IMG/VR virus record: IMGVR_UViG_3300003771_000013 | Location: 1-23,463 of that record | Length of the DNA: 23,463 nt | Origin: a virus | Reading direction: 5' to 3' (one strand) | Shown here: positions 1 to 7,252 of the stretch, piece by piece | Position numbering within the stretch: position 1 is the first letter of the stretch | Layout of the letters: each line of letters starts with the position of its first letter | The notes under the pieces: generated by a model | Seen by the model: only the letters and a program-made list of their open reading frames with translations | What the model was told of the DNA's origin: nothing | Databases searched by the model: none | Made by a program: the position numbers and the translations under genes

Positions 1-100
1 CGCCGGTCCCGGAGATGATGGCGCCGGGGACGAGGGTCCCGGATGATACCGCCGTGACATACATGACGTTGCCGGCGATCGAAGCCGTCACGGATGCAGT
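1..100 (-). repeat. Partial copy of the shared Gly/Thr/Val-rich virion beta module (in the sheath-like gene)
   Basis: Residues about 168-200 of the sheath-like protein read [21 protein letters not shown] and continue towards SGTG, matching the opening half of the modules in the cement and neck proteins. DNA similarity is also visible: a plus-strand ACCGC(C/G)GT(G/C)AC followed about 20 nt later by (G/C)GCGATCGA occurs here and in the other genes. The copy is cut by the window edge. Confidence 0.6.
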
Positions 101-601
101 CCCTGCCGCAATGGCGCCGGTGAAGCTGGCTGCGGCTGGAAGGCTGGCATTCAGGCCGGTCTTGATCAGGGTCGCGGCGGCGGAATAGCTGGTGGCCGAC
201 GACAAGACGATGCTCGCGGCACTGTAGGTGTAGCCGTCGACGATGATCGACAGAGAGCCGCTAAGCCCCTGGAGTTGAGGAATGGTCAACGTGTTGACGG
301 GGCCGCCGCGCAGATAGGCCGCGACCGCCGCCGGGTTATACTGCGTGAACAGGATATCCGCAGGCTTCTGCGTCGAGCCATTGAATCCGTTGAAATAGAT
401 GTCCGCGATCTCGACTTCTTTGGCCGACGGGCCGAAGTAGGTCGAGACGGAAACACCGTCATTCGGGAAGGACAGCACCTGCCCCGCAGGAACGCGAGAG
501 TTGCTGGTCAGGATGAGGCCGTTCAGAACGAGCGCATTGCCGCCGGCGTTCAGCACGTTCGGGATTACGTTCACAAGCGCCGAAGCTGGGATCGTGGTCA
601 A
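1..601 (-). CDS. DUF3383-like contractile tail sheath protein (partial, 3' end cut by window)
   Basis: The first 200 codons are visible and the gene runs off the left edge. The start is TTG at 601-599, preceded by a strong ribosome binding site (AAGGAAG, 6 nt spacing); no in-frame ATG fits. The N-terminus has the DUF3383 pattern: short hydrophobic opening, [27 protein letters not shown] near residues 58-73, then [19 protein letters not shown]3383 proteins lie downstream of neck genes in myoviruses and are thought to be tail-sheath-like; the sheath role is inferred from family and position. From about residue 168 the protein enters a Ser/Gly/Thr-rich beta module ([20 protein letters not shown]) also present in the neck and cement proteins here. 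It follows the neck/tail-terminator gene by 26 bp. Confident that this is a virion gene, moderately confident of sheath. Confidence 0.75.
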   Translation of the reverse strand, partial: MTTIPASALVNVIPNVLNAGGNALVLNGLILTSNSRVPAGQVLSFPNDGVSVSTYFGPSAKEVEIADIYFNGFNGSTQKPADILFTQYNPAAVAAYLRGGPVNTLTIPQLQGLSGSLSIIVDGYTYSAASIVLSSATSYSAAATLIKTGLNASLPAAASFTGAIAAGTASVTASIAGNVMYVTAVSSGTLVPGAIISGTG

Positions 602-627
602 GGTCGTCTTCCTTCTATGAAGATGGA

Positions 628-1359
628 TTAGGCGGGATAGGCAGCTTCGACATCGATGACTGCGATATCGAGCTCGTCTGCGAATTGTTGCGGAAGGCCA
701 GCCAGCACCTGGTTGGCTTGCATCACGGCGTCGATCACCCAGCGGCTTTCGATTTGATGGTTTTCATTTTCAAACGGCAGTTGCTTCGGATCGCTCACAT
801 AGAGGGGCGAGACATCGAAGCCGGATGCCTTGAAGGCCTGCACCGCATAATCGTCGCGGAACAAGGTCGATATGGTCTGCGCGTTTTCCGCGCCGTTGTT
901 TCCGTGAACGTCGAGTTGGACGGTGACGCGGGTGGGCTGGAGCAGTGTTTCACTGCCCGATGCCATCTTTCGGTTCGGGACGGTTTGCGTGGCGGAAATG
1001 GTATAGGTACCCACGCCGCCGGTTCCGGTCCCCAATGCCGTGATCGTGGTCAAGGCAGAAACGCCGACGCCGAACACGAGTTGACCCACGGCCAACGCGC
1101 CAAATTCTACCGCCGTCACGGTCATCACCATTCCCGCGATCGAGGCGGTGAACGAGACATCGGCGTAGGTGTCGATATTCGTTGCCAGACGGTTCTGAAG
1201 GAACGGCGTCATGATCACGAAATCATCGCCGATCGGCTCAGGCACGCGGTTCTCCTGCCCCTGCACCACTTCCGTCCCGGCCGGCAATACGGCCAGCAGG
1301 AAGGATCGTAGCGCCGTCAAGATATTTGACTGCGTGGGTGACGGTGGCTGCAATGTCAT
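628..1359 (-). CDS. Phage neck / tail terminator protein (LIC_12616, gp12-like) with inserted beta module
   Basis: The 243-residue protein has two conserved parts interrupted by an insertion. Residues 1-66 ([22 protein letters not shown], then [15 protein letters not shown]) and 140-243 ([33 protein letters not shown]) match the phage neck-terminator/LIC_12616 type, which closes the tail end at the head-tail junction. Residues about 69-134 are a Gly/Thr-rich module ([20 protein letters not shown]) that is not part of the core and recurs in two other virion proteins here. The ATG at 1359 has only a weak ribosome binding site and lies 6 bp after the stop of the upstream gene, suggesting coupled translation. 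The neck assignment rests on motif memory and position between connector and sheath genes. Confidence 0.68.
   Translation of the reverse strand: MTLQPPSPTQSNILTALRSFLLAVLPAGTEVVQGQENRVPEPIGDDFVIMTPFLQNRLATNIDTYADVSFTASIAGMVMTVTAVEFGALAVGQLVFGVGVSALTTITALGTGTGGVGTYTISATQTVPNRKMASGSETLLQPTRVTVQLDVHGNNGAENAQTISTLFRDDYAVQAFKASGFDVSPLYVSDPKQLPFENENHQIESRWVIDAVMQANQVLAGLPQQFADELDIAVIDVEAAYPA
958..1155 (-). repeat. Copy of the shared virion beta module (in the neck gene)
   Basis: Residues about 69-134 of the neck protein follow the module pattern: SIAGxVMTVTAV, Gx[22 protein letters not shown], then SATQTV. The central [12 protein letters not shown](V/A)GTY string is shared with the cement protein's second copy (6359-6538). 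The module splits the otherwise continuous neck domain, so it looks inserted. Confidence 0.72.
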
Positions 1360-1365
1360 GATCGA

Positions 1366-1743
1366 TCAATCCGTCTGCAACACCACGGCTGCCTTGCTCC
1401 AATCAGGCCAGGTTTCCAGCATCTGCACGATGAGCCACTTCCCGACGTTCGGACCATCCGAGAGTGTCACGATATCGCCGCCCTTCTGACGGGCGCGAAG
1501 GACACCATTGAACTCGCCGTAGAAATAGATGGCACGGGCGGCACCATTCATGTTGATGCCCTCCAACTGCTTCAGGTCCTTGTACGTCAAAGCCTGGACC
1601 TGAACCTGGCCGGTTACCGTACTATAGGTGGGGACACGAGACCCGTCCGGATTGGTCGTATACCCCGTGCTGACCTGCATGGTGGCAGAGACAAACGGGT
1701 TAACCGCGCCGATGGCCGGCGCCACGATACCGTGTAGGTTCAT
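1366..1743 (-). CDS. Small neck/connector-region protein, function unknown
   Basis: A 125-residue protein starting MNLHGIVAPAIGAVNPFVSA. I take the ATG at 1743, 17 nt after the upstream stop, rather than an ATG at 1791, because the longer form would overlap the upstream gene by 31 bp and adds a non-conserved-looking polar segment. The body is beta-rich, with TGQVQVQALTYKDLKQLEGI and GKWLIVQMLETWPDWSKAAV near the end, typical of small head-tail joining or tail-completion proteins next to the neck terminator. The ribosome binding site is weak. It ends 6 bp before the neck-terminator gene. I do not recognise the family with certainty; a virion or assembly role is inferred from its place between connector and neck genes. 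Confidence 0.6.
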   Translation of the reverse strand: MNLHGIVAPAIGAVNPFVSATMQVSTGYTTNPDGSRVPTYSTVTGQVQVQALTYKDLKQLEGINMNGAARAIYFYGEFNGVLRARQKGGDIVTLSDGPNVGKWLIVQMLETWPDWSKAAVVLQTD

Positions 1744-1760
1744 GAGGTTACCCGCCGAAT

Positions 1761-2363
1761 TTAATGATTGGTCCAGTTCGTGCCGTTGCAATAGACAGGC
1801 AGATGGACACTACCGCCCCCCGCTGCAGTCGCATTATAGACGGGCGCTGCCGCGGCATCGCTCACCGCGGCAAACGTGCCCTCGGCGCCCGCGTTGCATG
1901 TCGGCAATGTCGCTACGGTAAAGACGGTCTTTGACTGCAAGCTGTTCGCGGCGAACGCGCCAGTATGCACCCAAGCGCCGGAACCGCTGTTGGACGTGAT
2001 CCCGGTAATCCCAGCCGCTTGGCCGCCAGATGCCTTGAGCCATGTCGTGGCCGAGTTACCCGCATCGTTTTTGAACCGGAAGTTCAAGCCACCCTGAAAC
2101 CCCAGGATCTCATAGGTGCGATTGTTGGCCGTTTGCGAAGCATCAAAGAAGAGCGTGTCGGCAACATCGGGAGCGGCAGACAATGCGACGCCCGAATTCG
2201 TCGGGCCGGCCGCTGTGGTATTGTTGGTGGAACTCACGAGCCCCTTGGCCGTGATGTTCCCACTAACGGCGATATTCGGTCCCACCGGCAGCGGCGCAAT
2301 CTGAGCATGCGCAAAACTGAAACTGGCGAACACCAGGAGAAAAGCGAGAGCAATCTTTTTCAT
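1761..2363 (-). CDS. Exported protein with signal peptide and tail-fibre-like C-terminal module
   Basis: A 200-residue protein starting MKKIALAFLLVFASFSFAHA: a two-lysine n-region, hydrophobic core and AHA cleavage site, a textbook Sec signal peptide. The start at 2363 overlaps the previous stop by one base (TGATG), indicating coupling; a longer reading upstream is Arg-rich and out of keeping. The mature part is Ser/Gly/Ala-rich. Its C-terminus (VATLPTCN near 150, then GGGSVHLPVYCNGTNW) resembles a module common at the ends of proteobacterial phage tail and fibre proteins, with two cysteines that could pair. A secreted protein amid connector genes is unusual; it could be a lysogenic-conversion factor, a surface decoy or an adhesin-like virion accessory. 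Function unknown. Confidence 0.72.
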   Translation of the reverse strand: MKKIALAFLLVFASFSFAHAQIAPLPVGPNIAVSGNITAKGLVSSTNNTTAAGPTNSGVALSAAPDVADTLFFDASQTANNRTYEILGFQGGLNFRFKNDAGNSATTWLKASGGQAAGITGITSNSGSGAWVHTGAFAANSLQSKTVFTVATLPTCNAGAEGTFAAVSDAAAAPVYNATAAGGGSVHLPVYCNGTNWTNH

Positions 2364-2875
2364 CAATTTTGCTCCACATACAACGGCGTTGAGCCAGCCG
2401 TAGCGATGCAGTTTAGCGCTTGGTTGGGCGCTCCGCCGGTCGTCGGTCCCCACGATGCGCTTTGACCGGGGGCCAGCATGAACGATGCCGTGCCATTGAG
2501 CGTGGCAGCGCCAACCCACGAACACGCGACGGTCGCCGATGCGGATGTGTTCTGCATTTGCACCCACACACGTGGGTTTGCCCCCAGGCAAGCGCCGGAG
2601 GTCGCCGCGACGGTGCACCCTGCCACCGTCTTCGCAACGGATGGGATGTTATAGGCGACATTCCACGGGTCGGTCCCTTGCGTGACCGCCGTTGAGCCGC
2701 CGGTCGGGCAAGGGATCGCCTGGTTGCTGCCGTTGATGCACATGCTGACGACGCCGGAGACGGTTTTCCCCGGCGTTGCCGTCTGGAACTCGTTCCCGGT
2801 GATTATAGCCGTCTGAGCCCAAGCGGCCGTGATTCCGGTAAGGAGTATCGCCGCAACAACGTATCTCAGTTTCAT
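2363..2875 (-). CDS. Exported beta-rich protein with signal peptide, function unknown
   Basis: A 170-residue protein starting MKLRYVVAAILLTGITAAWA, a clear Sec signal peptide with probable cleavage after AWA. ATG at 2875 is preceded by AAGGA about 9 nt upstream. The mature protein is rich in Ser, Thr, Ala and Gly and has several cysteines (SMCINGSNQAIPC, AGCTVAATSGAC, ATVACSW, LNCIA), in keeping with disulfides in the periplasm or outside the cell. The second half (VWVQMQNTSASATVACSW, then FMLAPGQSASWGP) looks like a small beta-sandwich. It is coupled by a 1-nt overlap to the next exported protein, so the two probably act together. No enzyme motif is seen. It could be a moron gene pair inserted in the virion operon. 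Confidence 0.72.
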   Translation of the reverse strand: MKLRYVVAAILLTGITAAWAQTAIITGNEFQTATPGKTVSGVVSMCINGSNQAIPCPTGGSTAVTQGTDPWNVAYNIPSVAKTVAGCTVAATSGACLGANPRVWVQMQNTSASATVACSWVGAATLNGTASFMLAPGQSASWGPTTGGAPNQALNCIATAGSTPLYVEQN

Positions 2876-2887
2876 TTGCTCAATTCC

Positions 2888-3427
2888 TTACGATTTCACT
2901 TCGTAATCCACACTCGACAGGAGCACTCCGGAATCCACCAGTGGCTTGGTGGAGACTCCTCCCGTGCTTTCGCCGGCCTTCACGCGCCGAGCCGCTTCGC
3001 CGACCGTCTTGCCCGTCACAACCAGGTCGGGATTGTCGGCGCGCATCTTGCGCAGCATCAGTGTGACCGGGCTTAGCGGCGGATTGAACGTATCGATGAT
3101 CGACTGCTGAAGCTGGCCTTTGATCGCCTCGCCGGTCTGCCCAAGGGTCTTCGCGGCGTCATAGCCGTTGCTGACCAGCAGATTGCCGACAGCATCCGGC
3201 CATTCCGGGCTTTTGTCGGAAATCATGGTGCGGAAGAACGGACGTGGCGGGATACCCGCCTTTGGCGCGCCGAATTCTTGGATCGCCGCGATCTCTGGGA
3301 CGGACTTCCCATCGGGATAGGTTGCCCCTTCGAGGAAGCCGATATCCACCGACGATGCCTTCTCGATGTTCTTGGCGATCTCGGCCAAGGCGGCGGCCAG
3401 CTTGTCGCCGCCCTTCAGCGTGACCAT
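2888..3427 (-). CDS. HK97 gp10-like head-tail connector / tail completion protein
   Basis: A 179-residue protein with the pattern typical of small phage neck proteins: SSVDIGFLEGATYPDGKSV near residues 25-43, IAAIQEFGAPKAGIPPRPFFR at about 46-66, and a helical middle section ending LMLRKMRADNP. The EFGxxxxxIPPRPFFR segment is the strongest recognisable feature and occurs in HK97-gp10-like and related tail-completion proteins. The start ATG at 3427 shares one base with the previous stop (TAATG), so translation is probably coupled. It would act at the head-tail interface during assembly. Exact family membership cannot be fixed by eye. Confidence 0.7.
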   Translation of the reverse strand: MVTLKGGDKLAAALAEIAKNIEKASSVDIGFLEGATYPDGKSVPEIAAIQEFGAPKAGIPPRPFFRTMISDKSPEWPDAVGNLLVSNGYDAAKTLGQTGEAIKGQLQQSIIDTFNPPLSPVTLMLRKMRADNPDLVVTGKTVGEAARRVKAGESTGGVSTKPLVDSGVLLSSVDYEVKS

Positions 3428-3903
3428 TAGGCAGCGTCCGGCGGGGGCTCTTCGAGTTCATCGGCGGCGACAGGAGCCTCGGCAGGCACGTCTCCAGATG
3501 TCTCCGGCTGATCGCCACCGGCGGGTTTCTCCGCCTCTTCAGGAGCAGAAGCCTCAGCGCCCTCGGGCGCGGTTGGAGGTTCGCCACCCGTGCTGGGTTC
3601 AGGGGCCGCCGCAGGTCCGGGCTCACCTGTCGGAGCATCGGCGGCAGGTGCATCTGCCACAGGCGCCTGCCCGCTCTCGCCTTCGATCGGCGCGACGGGG
3701 GGAGTGGCTGCCTGCTGATCAGCGGCAGGTGATCCCCCTTCGGCCGGGGCCTGGTCGCTGGCGGGCTCCTGATTGGCTTGGTATTCCAGCCACGACGGCA
3801 GCATCTCTACCAGCATCGGCTCGTAAACCGCCAAGCGGGTTTGCAGGGACTCCACCTCGGCAATTAGCCGGCGGATGTGCTTTTCGTAAGCGTCGATATC
3901 CAT
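3427..3903 (-). CDS. Low-complexity Pro/Ala/Glu-rich protein with N-terminal coiled coil
   Basis: A 158-residue protein in two parts. Residues 1-45 form an amphipathic helix or short coiled coil (YEKHIRRLIAEVESLQTRLAVYEPML). Residues 46-158 are almost entirely Pro, Ala, Glu, Gly, Ser and Asp, with repeated APAADAPTG and EPPTAPEGAE-like units, so this part should be disordered and strongly acidic. It overlaps both neighbours by one base (TGATG at its start, TAATG at its end). No family recognised. A coiled-coil plus acidic disordered tail could suit a chaperone or scaffold of head-tail assembly, but this is a guess. Confidence 0.7.
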   Translation of the reverse strand: MDIDAYEKHIRRLIAEVESLQTRLAVYEPMLVEMLPSWLEYQANQEPASDQAPAEGGSPAADQQAATPPVAPIEGESGQAPVADAPAADAPTGEPGPAAAPEPSTGGEPPTAPEGAEASAPEEAEKPAGGDQPETSGDVPAEAPVAADELEEPPPDAA

Positions 3904-4082
3904 CAGTTGCCCTCCTTTTCCGAGGTGGCTGCGTCGGCAGCGGCTTTCTTGCTCGCCGTGGCCTGCGGAGCCTGGGCGGCGGATGCCGCGTCCTTGGCTA
4001 CCTGTGCGGCTTCGAGCCGGTCGAGGCGGTCATCCACCTCGACTTTCCATTCGCGGAATTCCTTGCGAAGTTCCTTGTCCAT
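3903..4082 (-). CDS. Small charged helical protein (59 aa)
   Basis: A 59-residue gene starting MDKELRKEFREWKVEVDDRL with a near-ideal ribosome binding site (AGGAGG, 6 nt from ATG at 4082). The first 30 residues form a heptad-like charged helix, likely a coiled coil; the rest is Ala/Lys-rich. Its stop shares one base with the next start (TGATG), tying it to the Pro/Ala/Glu-rich gene, whose N-terminus is also coiled-coil-like, so the two may bind each other. Function unknown. Confidence 0.75.
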   Translation of the reverse strand: MDKELRKEFREWKVEVDDRLDRLEAAQVAKDAASAAQAPQATASKKAAADAATSEKEGN

Positions 4083-4092
4083 CTCGGACCTC

Positions 4093-4536
4093 CTATTGAT
4101 TTAGCCACGGGTTCATGTTTCGGCGCGGCCCCGGAATGTATCGCATGGTCCGGTACGCAGCCGTTACCTGCCAGAAAGCGGCCCCGAAGGTCGTTTGCAG
4201 GAACCACGCGTTGTTTGGCGTCGTCGGAAATTCCGCCGAGACCGACACACTGCCCTCGGTCGCGCTACTGATGCGACCCACGATCCCGCTGCCGCCAGCC
4301 CCAGTGATGCCTTCGCCTTTCGGCCCGTACATCAGCTGCGCCACATGGGCGACCATGAGATTAAGCAGGACCGTCTGTGTCTCTGCCTTGCTGACCGGTC
4401 CACCGCCGTCATTGCGGCAATAGATTTCTGCGATCGGTAGGATCAGATTGGTGACGGTAGCCTCATCCAGCGCCGGAGAGAATTGCGGGAAAGTGGCCGC
4501 CCAGTTTGCATAATTGAATTGAACGGCCACGCCCAT
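4093..4536 (-). CDS. DUF4054 head-tail adaptor protein
   Basis: A 147-residue protein matching the DUF4054 pattern: an N-terminal NYANWAATFPQFSPALDEATV helix start, a helical middle (LLNLMVAHVAQLMYG), then the conserved GRISSATEGSVSVSAEFP segment and a WFLQTTFGAAFWQVTAAY helix. DUF4054 proteins occur next to major capsid genes in many phages and resemble the gp6/gp15 type of head-completion adaptors that dock on the portal. It ends 10 bp upstream of the small helical gene and starts 15 bp after its upstream neighbour, within the compact connector operon. Family call confident; structural role inferred from family. Confidence 0.85.
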   Translation of the reverse strand: MGVAVQFNYANWAATFPQFSPALDEATVTNLILPIAEIYCRNDGGGPVSKAETQTVLLNLMVAHVAQLMYGPKGEGITGAGGSGIVGRISSATEGSVSVSAEFPTTPNNAWFLQTTFGAAFWQVTAAYRTMRYIPGPRRNMNPWLNQ

Positions 4537-4551
4537 CAGCGATCACTCCGG

Positions 4552-4971
4552 TTAAGCGGCGTCTTTGTCGAAGGTCTGAACTCGACCCTTGAGCTTCGCC
4601 GGGTCGACAGGCTCGAGCCCGGACTTCGTGCTGCGATATTCTTCCGCCATGCCGGCAGTGTCCTGGTCGTGGGCAAAGACCAGGTGGTTCACGACCGCAT
4701 CGAGGTCATGGTTCTGCTTCAGCCAAAGCTCAAAGAACTCCTTGTCGACGCCATACGTGAGCGCATAGCTCGATCCACGGGCCGCCGGCGGGATGCTCGG
4801 ATCGTACTTTTCGAGATAGCCCTTGAGCGTCACGGTCTGGGGACGAGGCATGGCGCGATCGACAGGCTTTGTGCCGCCTCCCGGCATAGGTTCCTGAAAT
4901 TTCACCTTGTCGAAGACGCGAAGGATCAGGCCATGTGGCATCTTACATGCCACGGTTACAGTTTCAGACAT
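4552..4971 (-). CDS. Conserved virion-module protein, function unknown (139 aa)
   Basis: I start at ATG 4971 (MSETVTVACKMPHGLILRVF) because AGGAG lies 6 nt upstream; an ATG at 5004 lacks a comparable site. The opening VTVACKMPHGLILRVFD is a beta-hairpin pattern seen in many phage proteins encoded just after the major capsid gene. Residues about 45-60 (VTLKGYLEKYDPS) are followed by a helical second half with GVDKEFFELWLKQNHDLDAV. The family is familiar as a small protein of capsid/head-completion regions, but I cannot name a function. It stands 131 bp after the capsid gene stop, a gap that contains a GC-rich hairpin. Confidence 0.72.
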   Translation of the reverse strand: MSETVTVACKMPHGLILRVFDKVKFQEPMPGGGTKPVDRAMPRPQTVTLKGYLEKYDPSIPPAARGSSYALTYGVDKEFFELWLKQNHDLDAVVNHLVFAHDQDTAGMAEEYRSTKSGLEPVDPAKLKGRVQTFDKDAA

Positions 4972-5050
4972 TTCTTGCTCCTGGTTGACAGACGTCGGCG
5001 TCACGGATCCAGCAGGTTGCCTTGGGAGGAACGGGCCGCTGGGTCGTCAA

Positions 5051-5066
5051 GGCGCGCGTCCGCGCC
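5051..5066 (-). other. Intercistronic GC hairpin after the capsid gene
   Basis: Between the capsid stop (5103) and the next start (4971) lies a perfect 6-bp stem, GGCGCG (5051-5056) and CGCGCC (5061-5066), with a 4-nt loop. No T-run follows on the minus strand, so it is not a standard terminator; it may slow ribosomes or protect the 3' end of the abundant capsid message. The rest of this 131-bp gap shows no gene. Confidence 0.4.
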
Positions 5067-5102
5067 CGCCGAACTTATGGGTGAAAGGCTCCCGCTGCTG
5101 GC

Positions 5103-6200
5103 TTAGACGCCCACCATCTGGCTGATGGCGAGCGGCATGCGGATCACGGCGCCCCAGGTGCCCGACGTCATCTTCTTCTTCCAGGAAGACATGGCGCGAA
5201 TGATCGGGTGGCTGCGGAGCTTCTCGTTGAAGGCGCAATACCCGGTCTTCTGGCCATCGATGGCATCGGCGATCAGTTGGACGACATTGCCGGCGGCAAC
5301 ACCCACCGGGTTATTTGCTGTCAGAGCCCCATACTGCACCGCCGAAACAATCCGGAGGTTCGGGAAGTTCTTCTTCAGCAGATCGGAGACGTTGACGCCG
5401 AAGGAGTTGGTCGCGGTCATGGCGAGTTCCGATCCAGGCGACAGAGCCAGGGTCATCTTCGTGTTCTGGTCGACGAGGCCGTTGGCCTGCTGACCCTGAA
5501 GCTGATACCAGAGCGCCTGGATATCGGCGAAGATCTCGTTTGCCGTGGCAACGATCTGGCCGTTGTTGACCCACTTCACGCCACCGTAAGCCTTGGTGGC
5601 CGGGGTGATCGGCGCCGACAGGTTCGGGTCATTCAGCAGACCGTAGTTCTGAAGGCCAAGCACGCCGAAGAAATAGGACTGGTTGAGGAAGCGATGCAGG
5701 ACCGTGGTGCCGGCGCCGTCCACTTCACCGACCCAGTTGACCCGGCCGAGGCCAGCCCGCTCGATTTCCAGCTCACCGTATTCGGAGATGGTCTGGAAAA
5801 GGTACGACTGACGCTGAGGCCAGTTCATGTTCGCACCCGAGCGGCCGTTCTCGTTGTAGTCGCCGTAGGACGATACTTCGCCCGTGGATTCAACGACCGG
5901 GAACATTGCGGTCTGGTCGATCCACGTGCCCTTGCGGGTTTCGCCGAAGATCTCAGCTGCCTTGGTCGGCGAGAAGACGATCCGGTAGACATCCGGGTCG
6001 ATCAGGGTCGTGAGAAACGCCGGGATGCCGGTGTTTGCCGCCGTTGAAAGTGCGGGCTGGGCGTCCATGGCCATGTAATTGACCTTGGCCTCGTTCCAGA
6101 CATACGCCTTGGCATCGGGAAGGTAGATGCCGGCCGCTTCGAACATTCCGCGGTGAGCGTCCCAGGCAGCGGCAGCCTGATGGTAGTCATGAAAGTCCAT
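5103..6200 (-). CDS. Major capsid protein (DUF2184 family)
   Basis: A 365-residue protein of the DUF2184 type, the HK97-fold major capsid protein of several proteobacterial myo- and siphoviruses. Recognisable parts are the N-terminal MAMDAQPALSTAANTGIPAF stretch (about 43-62), TLIDPDVYRIVFSPTKAAEIFG (about 65-86), the E-loop-like WIDQTAMFPVVESTGEVSSYGDY, and the C-terminal strand MTSGTWGAVIRMPLAISQM. There is no large N-terminal delta domain, so a separate scaffold is expected, fitting the protease/scaffold gene upstream. The ribosome binding site is strong (GAGGAG, ATG at 6200). It follows the cement protein by 71 bp, a gap holding an 8-bp stem hairpin. Expected to be the most abundant virion protein. 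Confidence 0.88.
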   Translation of the reverse strand: MDFHDYHQAAAAWDAHRGMFEAAGIYLPDAKAYVWNEAKVNYMAMDAQPALSTAANTGIPAFLTTLIDPDVYRIVFSPTKAAEIFGETRKGTWIDQTAMFPVVESTGEVSSYGDYNENGRSGANMNWPQRQSYLFQTISEYGELEIERAGLGRVNWVGEVDGAGTTVLHRFLNQSYFFGVLGLQNYGLLNDPNLSAPITPATKAYGGVKWVNNGQIVATANEIFADIQALWYQLQGQQANGLVDQNTKMTLALSPGSELAMTATNSFGVNVSDLLKKNFPNLRIVSAVQYGALTANNPVGVAAGNVVQLIADAIDGQKTGYCAFNEKLRSHPIIRAMSSWKKKMTSGTWGAVIRMPLAISQMVGV

Positions 6201-6221
6201 TGTAATTTCTCCTCAGGGAGC

Positions 6222-6244
6222 CGCCGAGCTGGGAGCGCTCGGCG
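6222..6244 (-). other. 8-bp perfect stem-loop in the capsid gene leader
   Basis: CGCCGAGC (6222-6229) and GCTCGGCG (6237-6244) form a perfect 8-bp stem with a 7-nt loop, ending 22 nt upstream of the capsid ATG and just before its ribosome binding site. There is no T-run, so readthrough is expected. It may be an RNA processing or stabilising element raising capsid expression over the upstream cistron. Confidence 0.5.
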
Positions 6245-6271
6245 ATCTGGTTGGGGGATGGCGTGGCTAGA

Positions 6272-7213
6272 TCAGCCCTGCAGCCACGAGCTGATCTTCA
6301 TGAGTTCGCCCGGCAGAGCCGAGGAACGCACAACGAACTTGGTTTCGACGTTGGTGGCTGCCGTGATCGCCGTGGAAGCGACGACGGTGTTGTTGTCGAC
6401 GATGTAGGTACCCGCGCCGCCCGTGCCCGTGCCGAGCGCGGTGATCGTGGTTCCCGCGACGACGCCGGAGCCGGAGAGCGACTGGCCGACGCCGAAGACG
6501 CCTGCCACCGTACCGCCGACAGTTAGCGTGCCGTAGGTGCCGCTGACCGTGGTCGACGCCACAGTCTGTTCCGGGATGCTGACCGCATAGGTGCCGATGC
6601 CGCCCGTGGTGCCGGAAAGCTGGCTGACGATCTTGGTGCCGGTTGCGATGCCGGTGCCCGAGATCGTGCCGCCCGGGACGACGGTACCGGAGCTGACCGC
6701 GGTGACGGTCAAGACGTTGTCGGCGATCGAACCGGTAACCGAGAAGGTGGATGCGGCGACCGAGCTTGCGGAACCGGATGCCGTGCTCGGGCTACCGGTA
6801 GCGGCTGCGGTGAACTTGCCGTCAGCGAAGGCCGCATATGCCTTCATGCCCGGCAGCGCCTGGGTGGAACCGTTGTTCTTGACCCAGAAATCGCCGGAAG
6901 CAAAGACGGTGACCGGGAAGCCGGCCGGGACAAGCATGGTCGATTCCTGCAGATACTGCTGGATAAGGCCCTGCTGTTCGCGGTGGGCAATACCGGCGAT
7001 CGCACCGGAGCCGAAGGCATTTGCCACAGCCGGGGTGCCATCGTCGTCGACATAGGTGCTGGACAGCCAGATGGCGCGGCCAACGATGAAGGAGGAACCG
7101 GCGACAAGGCCGCCGGGACCAGCGATGACGGTCGCCCGCGGGTTGGTGCTGGCAAAGTCGCCTTCCACCGCCGGGGCAGGATTGTAGTACGCCTGGGTCT
7201 GGAATCCAGCCAT
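6272..7213 (-). CDS. Gp24-like structural cement (capsid decoration) protein with two inserted beta modules
   Basis: A 313-residue protein. Residues 1-140 fit the phage structural cement Gp24 type: YNPAPAVEGDFASTNPRATV, AGPGGLVAG, a GIAHREQQGLIQQYLQEST segment near 74-92, and PAGFPVTVFASGDFWV (96-111). The family's closing element resumes at residues 290-313 (ETKFVVRSSALPGELMKISS). Between them residues about 157-285 are two tandem copies of a Ser/Thr/Gly-rich module, with TAVSSGTVVPGGTISGTG in the first and [15 protein letters not shown] in the second. Cement proteins bind between capsomers, so the modules probably project from the capsid surface. The start is clear (TAGGAG, ATG at 7213). 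It lies directly upstream of the capsid gene. Confidence 0.82.
   Translation of the reverse strand: MAGFQTQAYYNPAPAVEGDFASTNPRATVIAGPGGLVAGSSFIVGRAIWLSSTYVDDDGTPAVANAFGSGAIAGIAHREQQGLIQQYLQESTMLVPAGFPVTVFASGDFWVKNNGSTQALPGMKAYAAFADGKFTAAATGSPSTASGSASSVAASTFSVTGSIADNVLTVTAVSSGTVVPGGTISGTGIATGTKIVSQLSGTTGGIGTYAVSIPEQTVASTTVSGTYGTLTVGGTVAGVFGVGQSLSGSGVVAGTTITALGTGTGGAGTYIVDNNTVVASTAITAATNVETKFVVRSSALPGELMKISSWLQG
6359..6538 (-). repeat. Shared virion beta module, second copy in the cement gene
   Basis: Residues about 226-285 carry [41 protein letters not shown] and a VVAST closing strand. It is most similar to the copy in the neck gene (shared [12 protein letters not shown], and plus-strand GTGATCGTGGT in the DNA). 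Confidence 0.78.
6545..6745 (-). repeat. Shared virion beta module, first copy in the cement gene
   Basis: Residues about 157-223 carry [50 protein letters not shown] and a QTVAST closing strand. Its first half is most similar to the sheath-like gene copy (AVSSGT, VPG, ISGTG). Confidence 0.78.
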
Positions 7214-7225
7214 GGGTTTTCTCCT

Positions 7226-7252
7226 AAAAGAAACGGCCGCACAACGGCGGCC
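7226..7252 (-). terminator. Intrinsic terminator or attenuator between protease/scaffold and cement genes
   Basis: On the minus strand a perfect GGCCGC/GCGGCC stem (7252-7247 with 7240-7235, 6-nt loop) is followed after one G-C pair by TTTCTTTT (7233-7226). The T-run abuts the TAGGAG ribosome binding site of the cement gene. It could end part of the transcripts after the protease/scaffold gene, or be a weak terminator overridden during late transcription. Confidence 0.6.

Noticed and set aside
3427-3903. Repeats in the Pro/Ala/Glu-rich gene as a CRISPR-like or tandem array
   Set aside because: The repetition is at amino-acid composition level only; no regular spacers or identical DNA units.
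3366-4271. Plus-strand frame of 301 codons
   Set aside because: Arg/Pro-rich antisense of the Pro/Ala/Glu-rich gene and of four well-supported minus-strand genes joined by overlapping starts and stops.
5208-6047. Plus-strand frame of 279 codons
   Set aside because: Antisense to the recognised major capsid gene; no ribosome binding site or motif.
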